Assembly (NCBI GenBank): GCA_046080425.1
Contig: JBJTTY010000086.1
Coordinates: forward strand, 3,141 to 67,140
DNA from: UBA953 sp046080425
Lineage (GTDB): Bacteria; Verrucomicrobiota; Verrucomicrobiia; Opitutales; UBA953
Length of the DNA stretch: 64,000 nucleotides
Direction: 5' to 3'
Shown: positions 35,310 to 44,449 of the stretch, one piece after another
Numbering within the stretch: position 1 is the stretch's first letter
Layout of the letters: each line of letters opens with the position of its first letter
The notes under the pieces: generated by a model
The model's database searches: none
What the model saw: the letters and a program-made list of their open reading frames with translations, nothing else
Told to the model about the DNA's origin: nothing
Made by a program: the position numbers and the translations under genes

Positions 35310-37859
35310 ATGAGCTCCGTCACCGAATCCCCGACCACCCCCAAGGACCCCCGGACGCTTCCGCTCGGCTTCCGCGCCGTGCTGCTCGCCTCCGCCCTGT
35401 TCATCGCCGGGTGCTCGGCCTACTTCTCGGTGCTCGGACTGGGCAAGCTGTTCACCGGCGCCGAAGTCGCGGTCATGGTCATGGCCTCCTCCCTCGAGAT
35501 CGGGAAGCTGGTCGCCGCGTCGTTCCTCTACCGCCACTGGCATCAGATCACGGGCGCCCTGCGGTTCTACCTCACGCTCGCCGTCCTCGCGCTCATCGGC
35601 ATCACCTCGCTGGGCAACTACGGATACCTGGCGCGCGCCTTCGAGGAGACGGCCACGCGCATCACCCGGAGCGAAGCCGAGATCGCCGACCTTGAACGGG
35701 CGATGGCGGAGACGCAAAGGCGCATCGAGGACGCCAAGGGGCGGACGGTGCGCGTCAGCACGGCCAGCCGCGAGGACATCGCCAAGCTCCAGGGCCGTCT
35801 CTCGCAGGCCGAGGAGTCGCTCGCGCAGTCGCTCGCCCGCATCCAGGAACAGCGCAAGGCCCTGGAGGCCCGACGTGCGCAGGAACTCTCGTCGACCTCC
35901 GGCCGCGCCGACGGCCTCGGCTCCACGCTCGCCAAGAGCATCGCGGCCGAGGAGGCCTCGGTGGCCAAGGCGATCGTCGCCGAGGAGTCCGCCATCGCCG
36001 CGCTCAACGAACGCATCAGGGTACTCGACCAGGCCGTGGCGGCCTACACGGCGCGCGGCACGACGACCTTCCTCATCTTCGAGCAGGACAACGTCCGCAA
36101 GGGCCAGGAGCTGCGCGAGCAGCAGAAGCCCGAGCGGGACGCGATCCTCGCGAAGCTGGCGGAATCCACGGCCGCGATCACGAGGCTGCGCGCCGAGGGC
36201 GTCGCCCGCGTGGAACGGCTCCGCGCCGACCAGTCCAAGGTCAGTTCGGAATCGGCCAAGGACGTCGCCTCGCTGCGCGACCAGTTCACGCGCGAGCTGA
36301 CCCGGCTCGACGACGAGGAGAAGTCCCTGCGCCGCTCGGGCGAAGCCGCGGTGGCGGCGCTCGAGAAGCAGCTCGCCGGACTCCAGGAGCAAGGCCAGAC
36401 GCGCACGGGCCTGACCGACGCGGAAGTCGAGGGACTCTACCGGTCGAACCGCGACCGCGCCTCGGAAATCCAGAAGCTCCGCGACGGGATCGCGGCCACG
36501 GACATCGGCTCCTACCGTTTCGTCGCCCGCGCGTTCGACACCGAGGCGACCGACGTGGTCAAATGGCTCATGCTCACGCTGGTGGCGGTGTTCGACCCGC
36601 TGGCGGTCACGCTGGTGGTAGCCTTCAACATGACGCTGCTGGGGCCGCGCCCCACGGCCGGCGGCGCCGGACCGCAGCCCGCCGCGGCGCCCGCTCCGGC
36701 GGCCGCCTCCGGACGCCGCAGTCCCTTCTCCCTGGAGACGGTCGTCGCCATCGGGGTCGGCATCGCGCTCATCTGGCTCATCGTCTGGCTCGCCTCTCCT
36801 GCGGAACCGGCCCGCGACCGCGGACTTGGCGCGACCGAGCTGATCCCGGGCGACAGCTTCGCGGTGATGACGCTCAGTCCCGGCCTGCTCCGCAGCGGGG
36901 GCTACGGACTGCCGGACTGGCTCGAGCGCGGCGGAGGCAGGGGCCTGACCGCCGCCGTCGCCGACCTCGCGAAGAACGGACTGGACGCCCGTGCTGACAT
37001 CCATGCCTTCGCCAAGTTCCCAACGGCTCCGGCCGCCGGACACGGCGTGCGTCCGGTGGTGATCTGCGGGCTCATCCTCAAGGTCGCCGACGCCAATCTC
37101 GCCGAATCCTCGCTCTCGAGGCTGACCGACGAGATCGGCGCCTCCCTCCGCGACGGGGGCGAACGCACGGCCTCCTCCCGCAGCCGCTCCATGATCCGTC
37201 ACGGGCAGGGACGCTACATGGATCCGGAAGGCGGCTTCTTGACCTTCGGACTCGTGCCGGGCGCCGCAGTCATCCTGGTCGAATTCGAAGGGAACCCCGA
37301 CGCGCCGTGCGTGGAGCGTGAGATGCGGCTCGCCCTCGCCCCGGCCGACTCCGCCGCCCGCGTCCCGACGCAGGCCGTCGCCGCCGACGGCGCGCTCGGC
37401 CTCTGGATCGACGCCGCCCGCCTCTTCAGCCGCATGCCGATGGACGCGCGCACGAAGGCGCGCTACGAGACGGCGCGGGCCGCCACGGACTTCGAGCTGT
37501 CGGTGGCCGTGAGCGCGACGGGGCGCGACTCGCTCGCGGTGAAAGGCTCCCACGCCTATCGGTTCGACCGCTTCAACGTCACCGGAGACCCGATGGCGGG
37601 ACTCGCCCGCAAGGATACGCCCGGCGACGCCGACCTGGGCTGGAAGCTTCTCAATCGCTGCGCCGACACGCTCGACTTCGACCCGCTGATCGAACGTCTG
37701 CGCTCGGCGCTGGGCGACGACCCCCGCGCAGGTCCCAAGCTCGTGCGGGTGGAGAAATCGGTCACCTCGGCGAGGACCGCAAAGTTCAGCATGTCCGCCA
37801 AGTTCGACGCGAAGGACGGCCCTCCGCTGGTCACGGCGATGCGGCTGATGGCCCAGTGA
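35310..37859 (+). CDS. Large membrane coiled-coil protein, unknown function
   Basis: 849 residues from ATG 35310 (MSSVTESP). Three closely spaced membrane segments (about 25-115) include SAYFSVLGLGKLFTGAEVAV and MASSLEIGKLVAASFLYRHW, then a ~280-residue coiled coil (about 115-390, Glu/Ala/Arg/Leu-rich), two more membrane segments (about 415-441 and 475-495) separated by an Ala/Pro linker, and a ~350-residue soluble C-terminal domain starting LIPGDSFAVMTLSPGL. From memory, the N-terminal membrane block resembles proteins of marine T4-like phages; I cannot confirm this. The stop is 9 bases from a lipoprotein gene. Possible roles include envelope sensing or scaffolding. Function not assigned. 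Confidence 0.75.
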   Translation: MSSVTESPTTPKDPRTLPLGFRAVLLASALFIAGCSAYFSVLGLGKLFTGAEVAVMVMASSLEIGKLVAASFLYRHWHQITGALRFYLTLAVLALIGITSLGNYGYLARAFEETATRITRSEAEIADLERAMAETQRRIEDAKGRTVRVSTASREDIAKLQGRLSQAEESLAQSLARIQEQRKALEARRAQELSSTSGRADGLGSTLAKSIAAEEASVAKAIVAEESAIAALNERIRVLDQAVAAYTARGTTTFLIFEQDNVRKGQELREQQKPERDAILAKLAESTAAITRLRAEGVARVERLRADQSKVSSESAKDVASLRDQFTRELTRLDDEEKSLRRSGEAAVAALEKQLAGLQEQGQTRTGLTDAEVEGLYRSNRDRASEIQKLRDGIAATDIGSYRFVARAFDTEATDVVKWLMLTLVAVFDPLAVTLVVAFNMTLLGPRPTAGGAGPQPAAAPAPAAASGRRSPFSLETVVAIGVGIALIWLIVWLASPAEPARDRGLGATELIPGDSFAVMTLSPGLLRSGGYGLPDWLERGGGRGLTAAVADLAKNGLDARADIHAFAKFPTAPAAGHGVRPVVICGLILKVADANLAESSLSRLTDEIGASLRDGGERTASSRSRSMIRHGQGRYMDPEGGFLTFGLVPGAAVILVEFEGNPDAPCVEREMRLALAPADSAARVPTQAVAADGALGLWIDAARLFSRMPMDARTKARYETARAATDFELSVAVSATGRDSLAVKGSHAYRFDRFNVTGDPMAGLARKDTPGDADLGWKLLNRCADTLDFDPLIERLRSALGDDPRAGPKLVRVEKSVTSARTAKFSMSAKFDAKDGPPLVTAMRLMAQ

Positions 37860-37868
37860 CCTGAAAGG

Positions 37869-38912
37869 ATGCGCGCCCCGGCCGGCATGCTGCTCTTCGC
37901 CGCCGCGGCATGCCTGCCGCTGGTCGGCTGCCGCACGGAACAGGGCGCGGGCTCGGTCGAAATCATCGAGCTCATGGGCGGAGGAGGCGGCAACAAGGCG
38001 GCGGGAGGAAGCGGCAAAGCCCGTCCTGAAAAGCAGGCGCGGCCGAAAGCCGTCGCTCCGACGGCCCCGCCTGCGTCCGCGAGCGCAGCCGCGCCCGGTT
38101 ACGCGAAGCCTGCCGACGCCCGGCCGGCCGGCAGAGGTGAGATGCGCTCCGAACCGTCCGCCGATGCGCCAGGAAAAATGACGGTCGTTCCGATGCGTCC
38201 GGATTCGGACGGCAGACCTCCGCGGGCGGCCCCGGGCCTGCCCTCAGCGGAAGTTCAGTCAGCGGCGATGAAGGCCGACGCCCGGGCGAGGCTTCCGAAT
38301 CCGGATGATTCCGTCAGCTCCGGACCGCAAGGGTCGCGCCCGGGGCTGCCTTCGCCGGGCGAAGTCTCCGCCGGGCCCGAAAAGCGAGCCGGCATGCTCC
38401 CGTTGGGCACACCGGAACCGAAGGACGCCGCACGCACCGTCGCGACCATCCCGCTCTCAGGCAAGGAAGTCGGCGCCGGCGCCGGAAAGGGCGACCCCGC
38501 CAGCCTGGGACTTCCCGGTCTGGATTCCGCCGACATGAAAGCCAAGGGTGCGGCCGCCAAGATCGGCATGCCCGGACTGTCGGAAGCCGAACGGCGACGG
38601 ACCTCCGGCACGCCCCTCGGCCTCGGAGCCGGTTCCGATGCGAAGCCCAGGACTGAGGGAGTGACCAAGCCCATCGCAGTCGGAGCCGGCACGGAAGCCG
38701 CGGGCAGGACGGCGCCCAAGGTCAACCGCATGGACGGGCCCGTTGACCCGAAGCAGGCGGACGCATCCGGCGAGACGCGGCGGCTTCCCGACGGCGTGTC
38801 GGGCAAGGATCCGCGCGCCGGAAGACGTCCGCCGACTCCCTTCCGCCTGGCCGAATGGCTCTCAGGGGAAGCCAAGCCGGCGGACAAGGCAGGCGCCGAG
38901 GAGAAGAAGTGA
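37869..38912 (+). CDS. Intrinsically disordered lipoprotein, unknown function
   Basis: 347 residues. Lipoprotein signal with LPLVGC (Cys 21), then EIIELMGGGGGN and about 300 residues of Pro/Ala/Gly/Lys/Arg/Ser-rich low-complexity sequence without predicted fold. Short GLP motifs recur (APGLPSAE, RPGLPSPG, SLGLPGLD, IGMPGLSE). The C-terminus PFRLAEWLSGEAKP is the only compact-looking segment and may be a binding peptide. It follows the coiled-coil membrane protein by 9 bases and is presumably co-expressed; it could be its envelope-anchored partner. No homologue recognised. Confidence 0.65.
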   Translation: MRAPAGMLLFAAAACLPLVGCRTEQGAGSVEIIELMGGGGGNKAAGGSGKARPEKQARPKAVAPTAPPASASAAAPGYAKPADARPAGRGEMRSEPSADAPGKMTVVPMRPDSDGRPPRAAPGLPSAEVQSAAMKADARARLPNPDDSVSSGPQGSRPGLPSPGEVSAGPEKRAGMLPLGTPEPKDAARTVATIPLSGKEVGAGAGKGDPASLGLPGLDSADMKAKGAAAKIGMPGLSEAERRRTSGTPLGLGAGSDAKPRTEGVTKPIAVGAGTEAAGRTAPKVNRMDGPVDPKQADASGETRRLPDGVSGKDPRAGRRPPTPFRLAEWLSGEAKPADKAGAEEKK

Positions 38913-38954
38913 GGCCGCGCCTCAGACCGATCGAAGGACGAGTTCGCGCGAAGG

Positions 38955-39185
38955 CTACCTGCCCCGCCCCTCGATGAGCATGCGGTCGCCGTTGAAGCTG
39001 ACGAAGGCGTAGGCGTTGCGGTCCGGGGTCTCCACCATGCCCTGGAAGGTTATGAAATGCACGCCGGCACGCTCCGCATAGGCGCCCGCATGGTCGTGCC
39101 CGCAGAGCCAGGCTGCGACCGACCGGCGAAGGAGCGCGGTCTCCAGCGCCGCGGTCGTCAGGAACTTGCGACGGTCGGGTCGCAC
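38955..39185 (-). pseudogene. Metallophosphoesterase remnant with a large internal deletion
   Basis: 76 codons from a GTG start. The first residues, PDRRKFLTTAAL, look like the start of a twin-arginine signal, and from AAWLCGHDHAGAYAERAGVHFITFQGMVE onward the sequence matches the C-terminal end of calcineurin-like metallophosphoesterases (GHDH metal motif). The ~200 residues that carry the other metal ligands (DxH, GDxxD, GNHE) are absent, and the join is in frame. It therefore looks like a deleted gene, not a functional enzyme. It begins 7 bases after the DUF1080 stop, same strand. Confidence 0.75.
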
Positions 39186-39192
39186 GCCCCGC

Positions 39193-39822
39193 TCAGAGCG
39201 CCTGCGCCGTGACGTTGCGGTACTCGACGCGCATCTTCACGCCGCCATGGACCTGCAGGCCGACCGGGGCGGCCTTGGGATAGCCCGCGTCGACGTAGTT
39301 CGAAACCTGCTCGCCGTTGAGCCACACGGTGTAGGTGTCGCCCTTGGCCTGGAAACGGATCTTGTTCCACTCGCCGTTCTTCCAGAGCGAGGCGACCTTG
39401 GGAGCCCAGCCGGACTCGGGGTAGCCGGCCTTGGCGGGCTTGCTGTCGGGGATGACGCAGTAGAACGCGCCGGTCATGTCCTTCTTGAGCGAACGGGAGA
39501 CGCCGATCTGCATCTGCATGTCGCGCTTTCCGGACTCGTCGCGACGCACCATGATGCCGCTATCGATCTCGCCGCTGAAGCGGCATTCGCACTCGATGAC
39601 GACGTCCTTGTACTCCTTCTCGGTGTAGAGCATCGAGCCCTTCTTGTAGTCGGCGAGGGCGGTGTCGTTGAGCCCGACCAGCGTGCCGTCCTCGACCTTC
39701 CAGAATCCTTCGGAGGCGGGCTTGCGCCAGCCGGAGAGGTCCTTGCCGTTGAAGAGCGATTCGGCCGAGAGCGTGACGGCGGCGTAGGCGACGAGGACGG
39801 AGAGGAGGCGGTGGAGTCTCAT
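39193..39822 (-). CDS. Exported DUF1080 protein (3-keto-disaccharide hydrolase-like)
   Basis: 209 residues: signal peptide (MRLHRLLSVLVAYAAVTLSA), then one concanavalin-like beta-sandwich. Family blocks: SLFNGKDLSGW (about 22-32), WKVEDGTLVG, FSGEIDSGIMVRRDESGK (about 83-100), WNKIRFQAKGDTYTVWLNGEQV (about 152-173) and VGLQVHGGVKMRVEYRNV at the end. DUF1080 members occur widely in PVC and Bacteroidetes catabolic loci; some hydrolyse 3-keto-glycosides. It is upstream of and close to a decayed phosphoesterase, so the ancestral operon had at least two genes. Confidence 0.9.
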   Translation of the reverse strand: MRLHRLLSVLVAYAAVTLSAESLFNGKDLSGWRKPASEGFWKVEDGTLVGLNDTALADYKKGSMLYTEKEYKDVVIECECRFSGEIDSGIMVRRDESGKRDMQMQIGVSRSLKKDMTGAFYCVIPDSKPAKAGYPESGWAPKVASLWKNGEWNKIRFQAKGDTYTVWLNGEQVSNYVDAGYPKAAPVGLQVHGGVKMRVEYRNVTAQAL

Positions 39823-39929
39823 AGGGGTGCCGAGGAGATTGCCGGGGCGGAGGCGGGTGTGAAGCCGAAAGCCCCGAACCCGACCTTGCATCTCGGCGGA
39901 GCGAACCCTAATTTCGAAAAATCCGCCCC

Positions 39930-40916
39930 ATGAACGCCCTTCGCCTCACCGCCCTCCTCACCGTGTGCTCCACCCTCCTGGCCGCCGAGCCCAAGTATGA
40001 ACTGCGCCCCGATTTCCTCGGCCGCCCCGCCGGCCGCGAGACCATCGGCAACGGCCACGGCGAGATCGCCGTCGACTCCGCGGGCAACATCTACGTCAGC
40101 GTGCAGGACGCCAACGCCGGCCTCCAGGTCTACGGCAAGGACGGGAAGCACCTGAAGACCCTCGCCCTGCCCGGCTCGCTGCACGGCTTCGTCATCCGCA
40201 AGACCGCCGAGGGCGAATTCATCTACGGCGCCGTGCTCGCCGAGCAGCGCGTGATCAAGTGCCGCCTCGACGGCACGGTGGTGCTGGAAATCAAGGCCGA
40301 CGCCTTCCCCGCCGACAAGGGCAAGGCCAAGGACAAGAAGGGCGCCGAGGTGAACGCGCTGAAGCTCACCGGACTCGACGTAGGCCCCGACGGCGACATC
40401 TACGTCGTCGACGGCTATGGCAAGAGCTGGATCTTCCGCTTCGACGCCAAGGGCGCGTTCAAGTCGGTCTTCGGCGGCCCGACCCAGGTCGTGGACGGCA
40501 AGGGCTTCGCCAACACGCACAAGATCTTCATCGACACCCGCTTCAGCCCCGCCCGCATCCTCTGTCTCGACCGCGGCAACAACCGCATGTTCCACCTCGA
40601 CCTCGACGGCGGCAATCCGTCGATGATCGCCAAGACCGGCCTCCGCAATCCGTCCTCGGCCTCGTTCCACGGCGACCTGATGTGCGTCGCCGAGATCGCC
40701 GGCCGCGTGTCGGTCTGGGACAAGTCCAACCTGATGGTGGCCGAGCTCGGCGCCAATGACACCAAGGGCCAGACGAACACGCCCCGCGTGAAGCCCACGG
40801 ACTGGCGCACGGGCGTCGTGACCTCGCCGCACGGCATCACCTTCGACAACGACGGCAACATCCTCGAGACCGAATGGAACATGTTCGGCCGGGTACTGCG
40901 CTGGGACCGGAAGTGA
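39930..40916 (+). CDS. Exported NHL-type beta-propeller protein
   Basis: 328 residues with signal peptide (MNALRLTALLTVCSTLLAAEP). Repeats with the NHL/SMP-30 pattern follow: GEIAVDSAGNIYVSVQ (about 45-60), LTGLDVGPDGDIYVVDG (about 147-163), ILCLDRGNNRMFHLDLDGG (about 210-228) and PHGITFDNDGNILETEW (about 302-318). About six blades fit the length. No catalytic site is certain; related proteins bind sugars or act as lactonases. Its stop overlaps the next gene (GTGA). Confidence 0.8.
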   Translation: MNALRLTALLTVCSTLLAAEPKYELRPDFLGRPAGRETIGNGHGEIAVDSAGNIYVSVQDANAGLQVYGKDGKHLKTLALPGSLHGFVIRKTAEGEFIYGAVLAEQRVIKCRLDGTVVLEIKADAFPADKGKAKDKKGAEVNALKLTGLDVGPDGDIYVVDGYGKSWIFRFDAKGAFKSVFGGPTQVVDGKGFANTHKIFIDTRFSPARILCLDRGNNRMFHLDLDGGNPSMIAKTGLRNPSSASFHGDLMCVAEIAGRVSVWDKSNLMVAELGANDTKGQTNTPRVKPTDWRTGVVTSPHGITFDNDGNILETEWNMFGRVLRWDRK

Positions 40917-41542
40917 ACGGCCGGGCGCTCAGGCTGGTCCTCGCATGGGGAGCCCTCGCGCTCCCCATGTCCTTGTCCGGGCACAACGGCGAGGTGCTGG
41001 TGGCCCGGCTGACGCTGCGCGCCGACGGCTCCTGCGCGATGCGGGTCACGGCCGACCTGGACGCCAACTACCTAATCCGCGACCAGGCCAGGATGACCGA
41101 GGCGATGGCGGACCTCTTCCTGCTCTCGACGGACTCCGGCACGGCGCCGTTCACGCGTGAGGCGGGTGAACCGACCTTCACGTTCTCGACGAAACTGGAG
41201 ACGGATTCGCCGTTCCAGCACACGCCGGAGGAGCTCGCCAAGACCTACCGGCTGCAGAACGCGGAATGGGAATGGACGCCCGCTGAACGCAACTTCGTGA
41301 TCCGCATGCCGGAGGCCAGCCCCCACACGGTGCTGCTCTGGATGCTGGACGAGCGGAAGCCAGGAGAGAAGGCCCGCTGGACGATGATGGTCGCAGGCGA
41401 CGAGTCGCCGCTGATCTCCGCCCACGAGGCGACGGCGGGCACGGATCGAAGGAACCGCTGGACCTATGCGGCCTTGACGCTGCTCGCCATGCTCGCGGGC
41501 TGGCTGGCGGTCCGTCGGCTCGCAGGACGGTCGGCGCGCTGA
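40913..41542 (+). CDS. Exported protein with C-terminal membrane anchor, unknown function
   Basis: 209 residues from a GTG start at 40913 that overlaps the previous stop (GTGA). A hydrophobic N-terminal signal (ALRLVLAWGALALP) precedes a beta-rich domain (SLSGHNGEVLVARLTLRADG, WEWTPAERNFVIRMPEASPHTVLLW) and a final membrane helix (YAALTLLAMLAGWLAVRRLAG) with a basic tail. Single-anchor periplasmic topology is therefore likely. Family not recognised. The overlap with the propeller gene suggests translational coupling and possibly a shared complex. Convergent with the alpha/beta hydrolase gene (3 bases between stops). Confidence 0.7.
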   Translation: MNGRALRLVLAWGALALPMSLSGHNGEVLVARLTLRADGSCAMRVTADLDANYLIRDQARMTEAMADLFLLSTDSGTAPFTREAGEPTFTFSTKLETDSPFQHTPEELAKTYRLQNAEWEWTPAERNFVIRMPEASPHTVLLWMLDERKPGEKARWTMMVAGDESPLISAHEATAGTDRRNRWTYAALTLLAMLAGWLAVRRLAGRSAR

Positions 41543-41545
41543 AGT

Positions 41546-42319
41546 TCAGTTCACGACGGCGTCGACGAAACCGCCGCGCGCGTCGAAGTGCGGATTGTGG
41601 CCACTCTCCGGCAGGGTGACGACGTCAGCCGACGGGAAATGCGCCCGGATGGCCGCGAGGTCCTCGTCGCGCACGTAGCCGGACTTGCCGCCGCGGATGA
41701 AACGCGTCGGTCCGCCCCACGTTTCACCCGGAGCCAACGGATTGGCGAGGATCGCCGGTAGGGAGCGCGTGAGGGCCTCGCGGTTGACGGTCCAGCGCCA
41801 GCGGCCAGACCCGTCCCGACCGAGGTTGGTGAGGATGAACTGCCTCAGGCCCCAGTCGGGCACCGTCGCGGCGAGACGCGCTTCGGCGTCCTTCCTCGAG
41901 GTCACGGATGCGAGGTCGAGCGACGCCATGGCGATGAACTCGGTGCGCAGGCGGTCCGGATAGTCGCGTGGCGCGATGTCCACCACGGTCAGGCGGGAGA
42001 CGAGCCCGGGGCGGTCCATGACGAGACGCATGGCCGCCTTGCCGCCCATGCTGTGACCGACGAGATGCACCGGGCCGCCGAACGTGCGCGTGATGAGGTC
42101 GGCGACGTCGGCCGCGAGCGCCGCGCAGGAGCAGTCGTCATCCCAGGGTGAAGCGCCGTGGTTGCGGAGATCGGCGGCCGCCACACGGAATCCACGTGAC
42201 GCGATCTCGGCGCCGGCGGACTGCCAGTTGCGCGAGGATCCGAGCAGTCCGTGGAGCACCAGCACGGGAGGCCCTTCACCCCCGAGCTCGCGCACGACCA
42301 AGGGCAGCGCCTGCGGCAT
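41546..42319 (-). CDS. Alpha/beta hydrolase, YbfF-like esterase
   Basis: 257 residues from ATG 42319 (MPQALPLVVREL); longer in-frame starts exist but add unconserved sequence. The oxyanion region VLVLHGLLGSSRNWQS (about 18-33), DLRNHGASPW, the nucleophile elbow VGHSMGGKAAMR (Ser near 87) and the C-terminal LPESGHNPHFDARGGFVDAV with the catalytic His match the YbfF-type esterases. No signal peptide, so cytosolic. Substrate unknown. Divergent from the next propeller gene. Confidence 0.87.
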   Translation of the reverse strand: MPQALPLVVRELGGEGPPVLVLHGLLGSSRNWQSAGAEIASRGFRVAAADLRNHGASPWDDDCSCAALAADVADLITRTFGGPVHLVGHSMGGKAAMRLVMDRPGLVSRLTVVDIAPRDYPDRLRTEFIAMASLDLASVTSRKDAEARLAATVPDWGLRQFILTNLGRDGSGRWRWTVNREALTRSLPAILANPLAPGETWGGPTRFIRGGKSGYVRDEDLAAIRAHFPSADVVTLPESGHNPHFDARGGFVDAVVN

Positions 42320-42398
42320 CGGCGGAGTCAATGCCGCCGCGCTCACCGGGGTCGAACCGAATCTTGCAGAAGGATGCCGGCGCGCCATCGTCAGCCCC

Positions 42399-43448
42399 AT
42401 GCGTTCACTCCTGCTCACGCTGCTGCTCGCCGCAAACGCCTGCGGCGCGATCGAGGTAATCCGCCTGCCCGGCGCCGAAGACCTGCACGAGCCCTTCAGC
42501 ATCGCTTTCGACGCCCGAGGCGACGCCTACGGCGTGGAGTTCCAGCCGGCCAACCGGGTCTTCAGGCTGCATGAGGGCAGGATTGAGTACGTCTCCGGCG
42601 TGAAATGGGACAGCCGGGGCAAGACGCCGAAACCGCCGTCTCCCGCCAAGCCCCTGGACTTCGCGCCGGCCGTCTACAACGGCATGCACGACATCGCCAT
42701 CGCTCCCGACGGCTCCATCTACCTCGCGGACAGCTTTCAGCATCGCATCGTGCGCCTCGACCCGAAGACGCACGTCGCCACGCCCTTCGCCGGCACGGGC
42801 AAGTCCGGCTTCGGCGGCGACGGCGGTCCGGCCGAGCGGGCCCAGTTCAACATCACGATGTGCGGCACGCTCAGCCCTGACGGCTCCTTCATGACCGTGG
42901 CCGACATCGGCAACCACCGCGTGCGCCGCATTGACCTGAATACGCGCATCGTCACGACGCTCGCCGGCAACGGCAAGCGCGGCCTGCCCAAGGACGGCGA
43001 CGACGCGCTGAACGCCCCGATGGGCGACGTGCGCGCGACCTGCGTCGCCAAGGACGGCACGGTCTACGCGCTGCTGCGCGGCGGCAACGCGCTCGTGGCG
43101 GTCAAGGACGGGAAGCTGGAAGTGGTCGTGAACAAGTCGGGCCAGGCGGGGCCCGCGACCGACGGTTCGGCGGCCGAGGCCACCATGCGCGGCCCGAAAT
43201 ACGTGACGATGGACGCCAAAGGGAACGTGCTCATCCTGGACACGGAGAACCATTGCCTGCGTCTCTTCGACCCGGTGAAGCGGACGATCCGCACCATCGT
43301 GGGCGACGGAAAGAAGGGCTCCGCGGTCGGCGCGGACTGGAGCGGCACGCGGCTCAACCGCCCGCACGGGGCCCGCATCGGTCCCGACGGACGGCTCTAC
43401 GTCTGCGACACCGAAAACAACCGGTTACTGGTCGGTCCGGCGCCCTGA
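42399..43448 (+). CDS. Exported NHL-repeat beta-propeller protein
   Basis: 349 residues: signal peptide (MRSLLLTLLLAANACGA), then NHL repeats, for instance IAFDARGDAYGVEF, HDIAIAPDGSIYLADSFQHRIVRLDP (about 100-125), VADIGNHRVRRIDLNTRIVTTLAGNG (about 168-193), YVTMDAKGNVLILDTENHCLRLFDP (about 268-292) and GARIGPDGRLYVCDTENNRLLV at the C-terminus. It probably folds as a six-bladed propeller. Related exported NHL proteins are frequent in PVC bacteria; function not established. dapA follows after 74 bases, which contain a small GC-rich hairpin only. Confidence 0.85.
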   Translation: MRSLLLTLLLAANACGAIEVIRLPGAEDLHEPFSIAFDARGDAYGVEFQPANRVFRLHEGRIEYVSGVKWDSRGKTPKPPSPAKPLDFAPAVYNGMHDIAIAPDGSIYLADSFQHRIVRLDPKTHVATPFAGTGKSGFGGDGGPAERAQFNITMCGTLSPDGSFMTVADIGNHRVRRIDLNTRIVTTLAGNGKRGLPKDGDDALNAPMGDVRATCVAKDGTVYALLRGGNALVAVKDGKLEVVVNKSGQAGPATDGSAAEATMRGPKYVTMDAKGNVLILDTENHCLRLFDPVKRTIRTIVGDGKKGSAVGADWSGTRLNRPHGARIGPDGRLYVCDTENNRLLVGPAP

Positions 43449-43522
43449 GCGGCCGAAACCGGGGTTTTTGGGTTTGTCTCCGGGGTGCGGTCGGGGTTGT
43501 TTCCCCGGTCCTCCTCAGAGAC

Positions 43523-44449
43523 ATGTCCGCCTCCGGATCCAGTCGCGCACCGTTCGGCCCCCGCTCCTTCGTCGGGGCCCACACCGCGCTCGTCACGCCC
43601 TTCCTCGACGGGAAGGTCTGCTGGGAGGACCTGCGCCGGCTGGTCGACCTGCAGATCGCGGCGGGCATCGACGGCCTGGTCTCGGTGGGCACCACGGGTG
43701 AGTCACCCACGCTGGATTACGACGAGCATGTCGACGTGATCGCCCGCACGGTAGAGCATACGGCCGGGCGGGTCCCCGTCATGGCCGGCACCGGTTCCAA
43801 CTCGACCGTCGAAGCGCTCGACCTGACCCGCCGTGCCGACGAGGCGGGCGCCGACGCCTTCCTGCTGGTCGCCCCCTACTACAACAAGCCCAGCCAGGAG
43901 GGGCTCTTCCGTCATTTCTCCGCCGTCGCCGAGGCCACCGCCAAGCCGATCATGCTCTACTCGATTCCCGGACGTTGCGCGGTGGAGATTTCGGTGGAGA
44001 CCGTGCTGCGCCTGCGCGCGAAGTTCCGCCACGTCATCGGCATCAAGGAGGCCGGCGGCCAGGTCGAGAAGGCGGCGCGCCTCGTGAAGGAGTCCGACGA
44101 CGAGTTCATCGTGCTCAGCGGCGACGACTCGCTCACCCTGCCCTTCGCCGAGGTCGGCGCCCAGGGCGTCATCTCGGTCGCCTCCAATCTCATCCCCGGG
44201 CCGGTGGCCAGGCTCGCCAAGCTTTCGCGCACGAAGCAGTTCGCGGAAGCGAAGGCGTTGCACGACAAGCTGGCTGAAATCTTCAGGACCCTCTTCGTCG
44301 AACCCAACCCGGTGCCCGTGAAGCATTGCATGATGCGCTCCGGCATCATCCGTTCGGACGAAGTCCGCCTGCCCCTCTGCGAGATGTCCGAGGCCAACCG
44401 CCTCCTCGTCGAGAAGGTCGCCGACGCCACCCTCGCCTCCCTCCTATGA
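43523..44449 (+). CDS. dapA: 4-hydroxy-tetrahydrodipicolinate synthase
   Basis: Condenses pyruvate and aspartate semialdehyde in lysine/diaminopimelate synthesis. 308 residues, TIM barrel. GTTGESPTLDYDEH (about 53-66) is the substrate motif, VAPYYNKPSQEGLFRHF (about 115-131) has the catalytic Tyr, and VIGIKEAGGQVEK (about 172-184) has the Schiff-base Lys. The ATG at 43523 gives a ~15-residue N-terminal extension compared with E. coli. The stop overlaps dapB (ATGA), so the two consecutive enzymes of the pathway are translationally coupled. Confidence 0.97.
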   Translation: MSASGSSRAPFGPRSFVGAHTALVTPFLDGKVCWEDLRRLVDLQIAAGIDGLVSVGTTGESPTLDYDEHVDVIARTVEHTAGRVPVMAGTGSNSTVEALDLTRRADEAGADAFLLVAPYYNKPSQEGLFRHFSAVAEATAKPIMLYSIPGRCAVEISVETVLRLRAKFRHVIGIKEAGGQVEKAARLVKESDDEFIVLSGDDSLTLPFAEVGAQGVISVASNLIPGPVARLAKLSRTKQFAEAKALHDKLAEIFRTLFVEPNPVPVKHCMMRSGIIRSDEVRLPLCEMSEANRLLVEKVADATLASLL

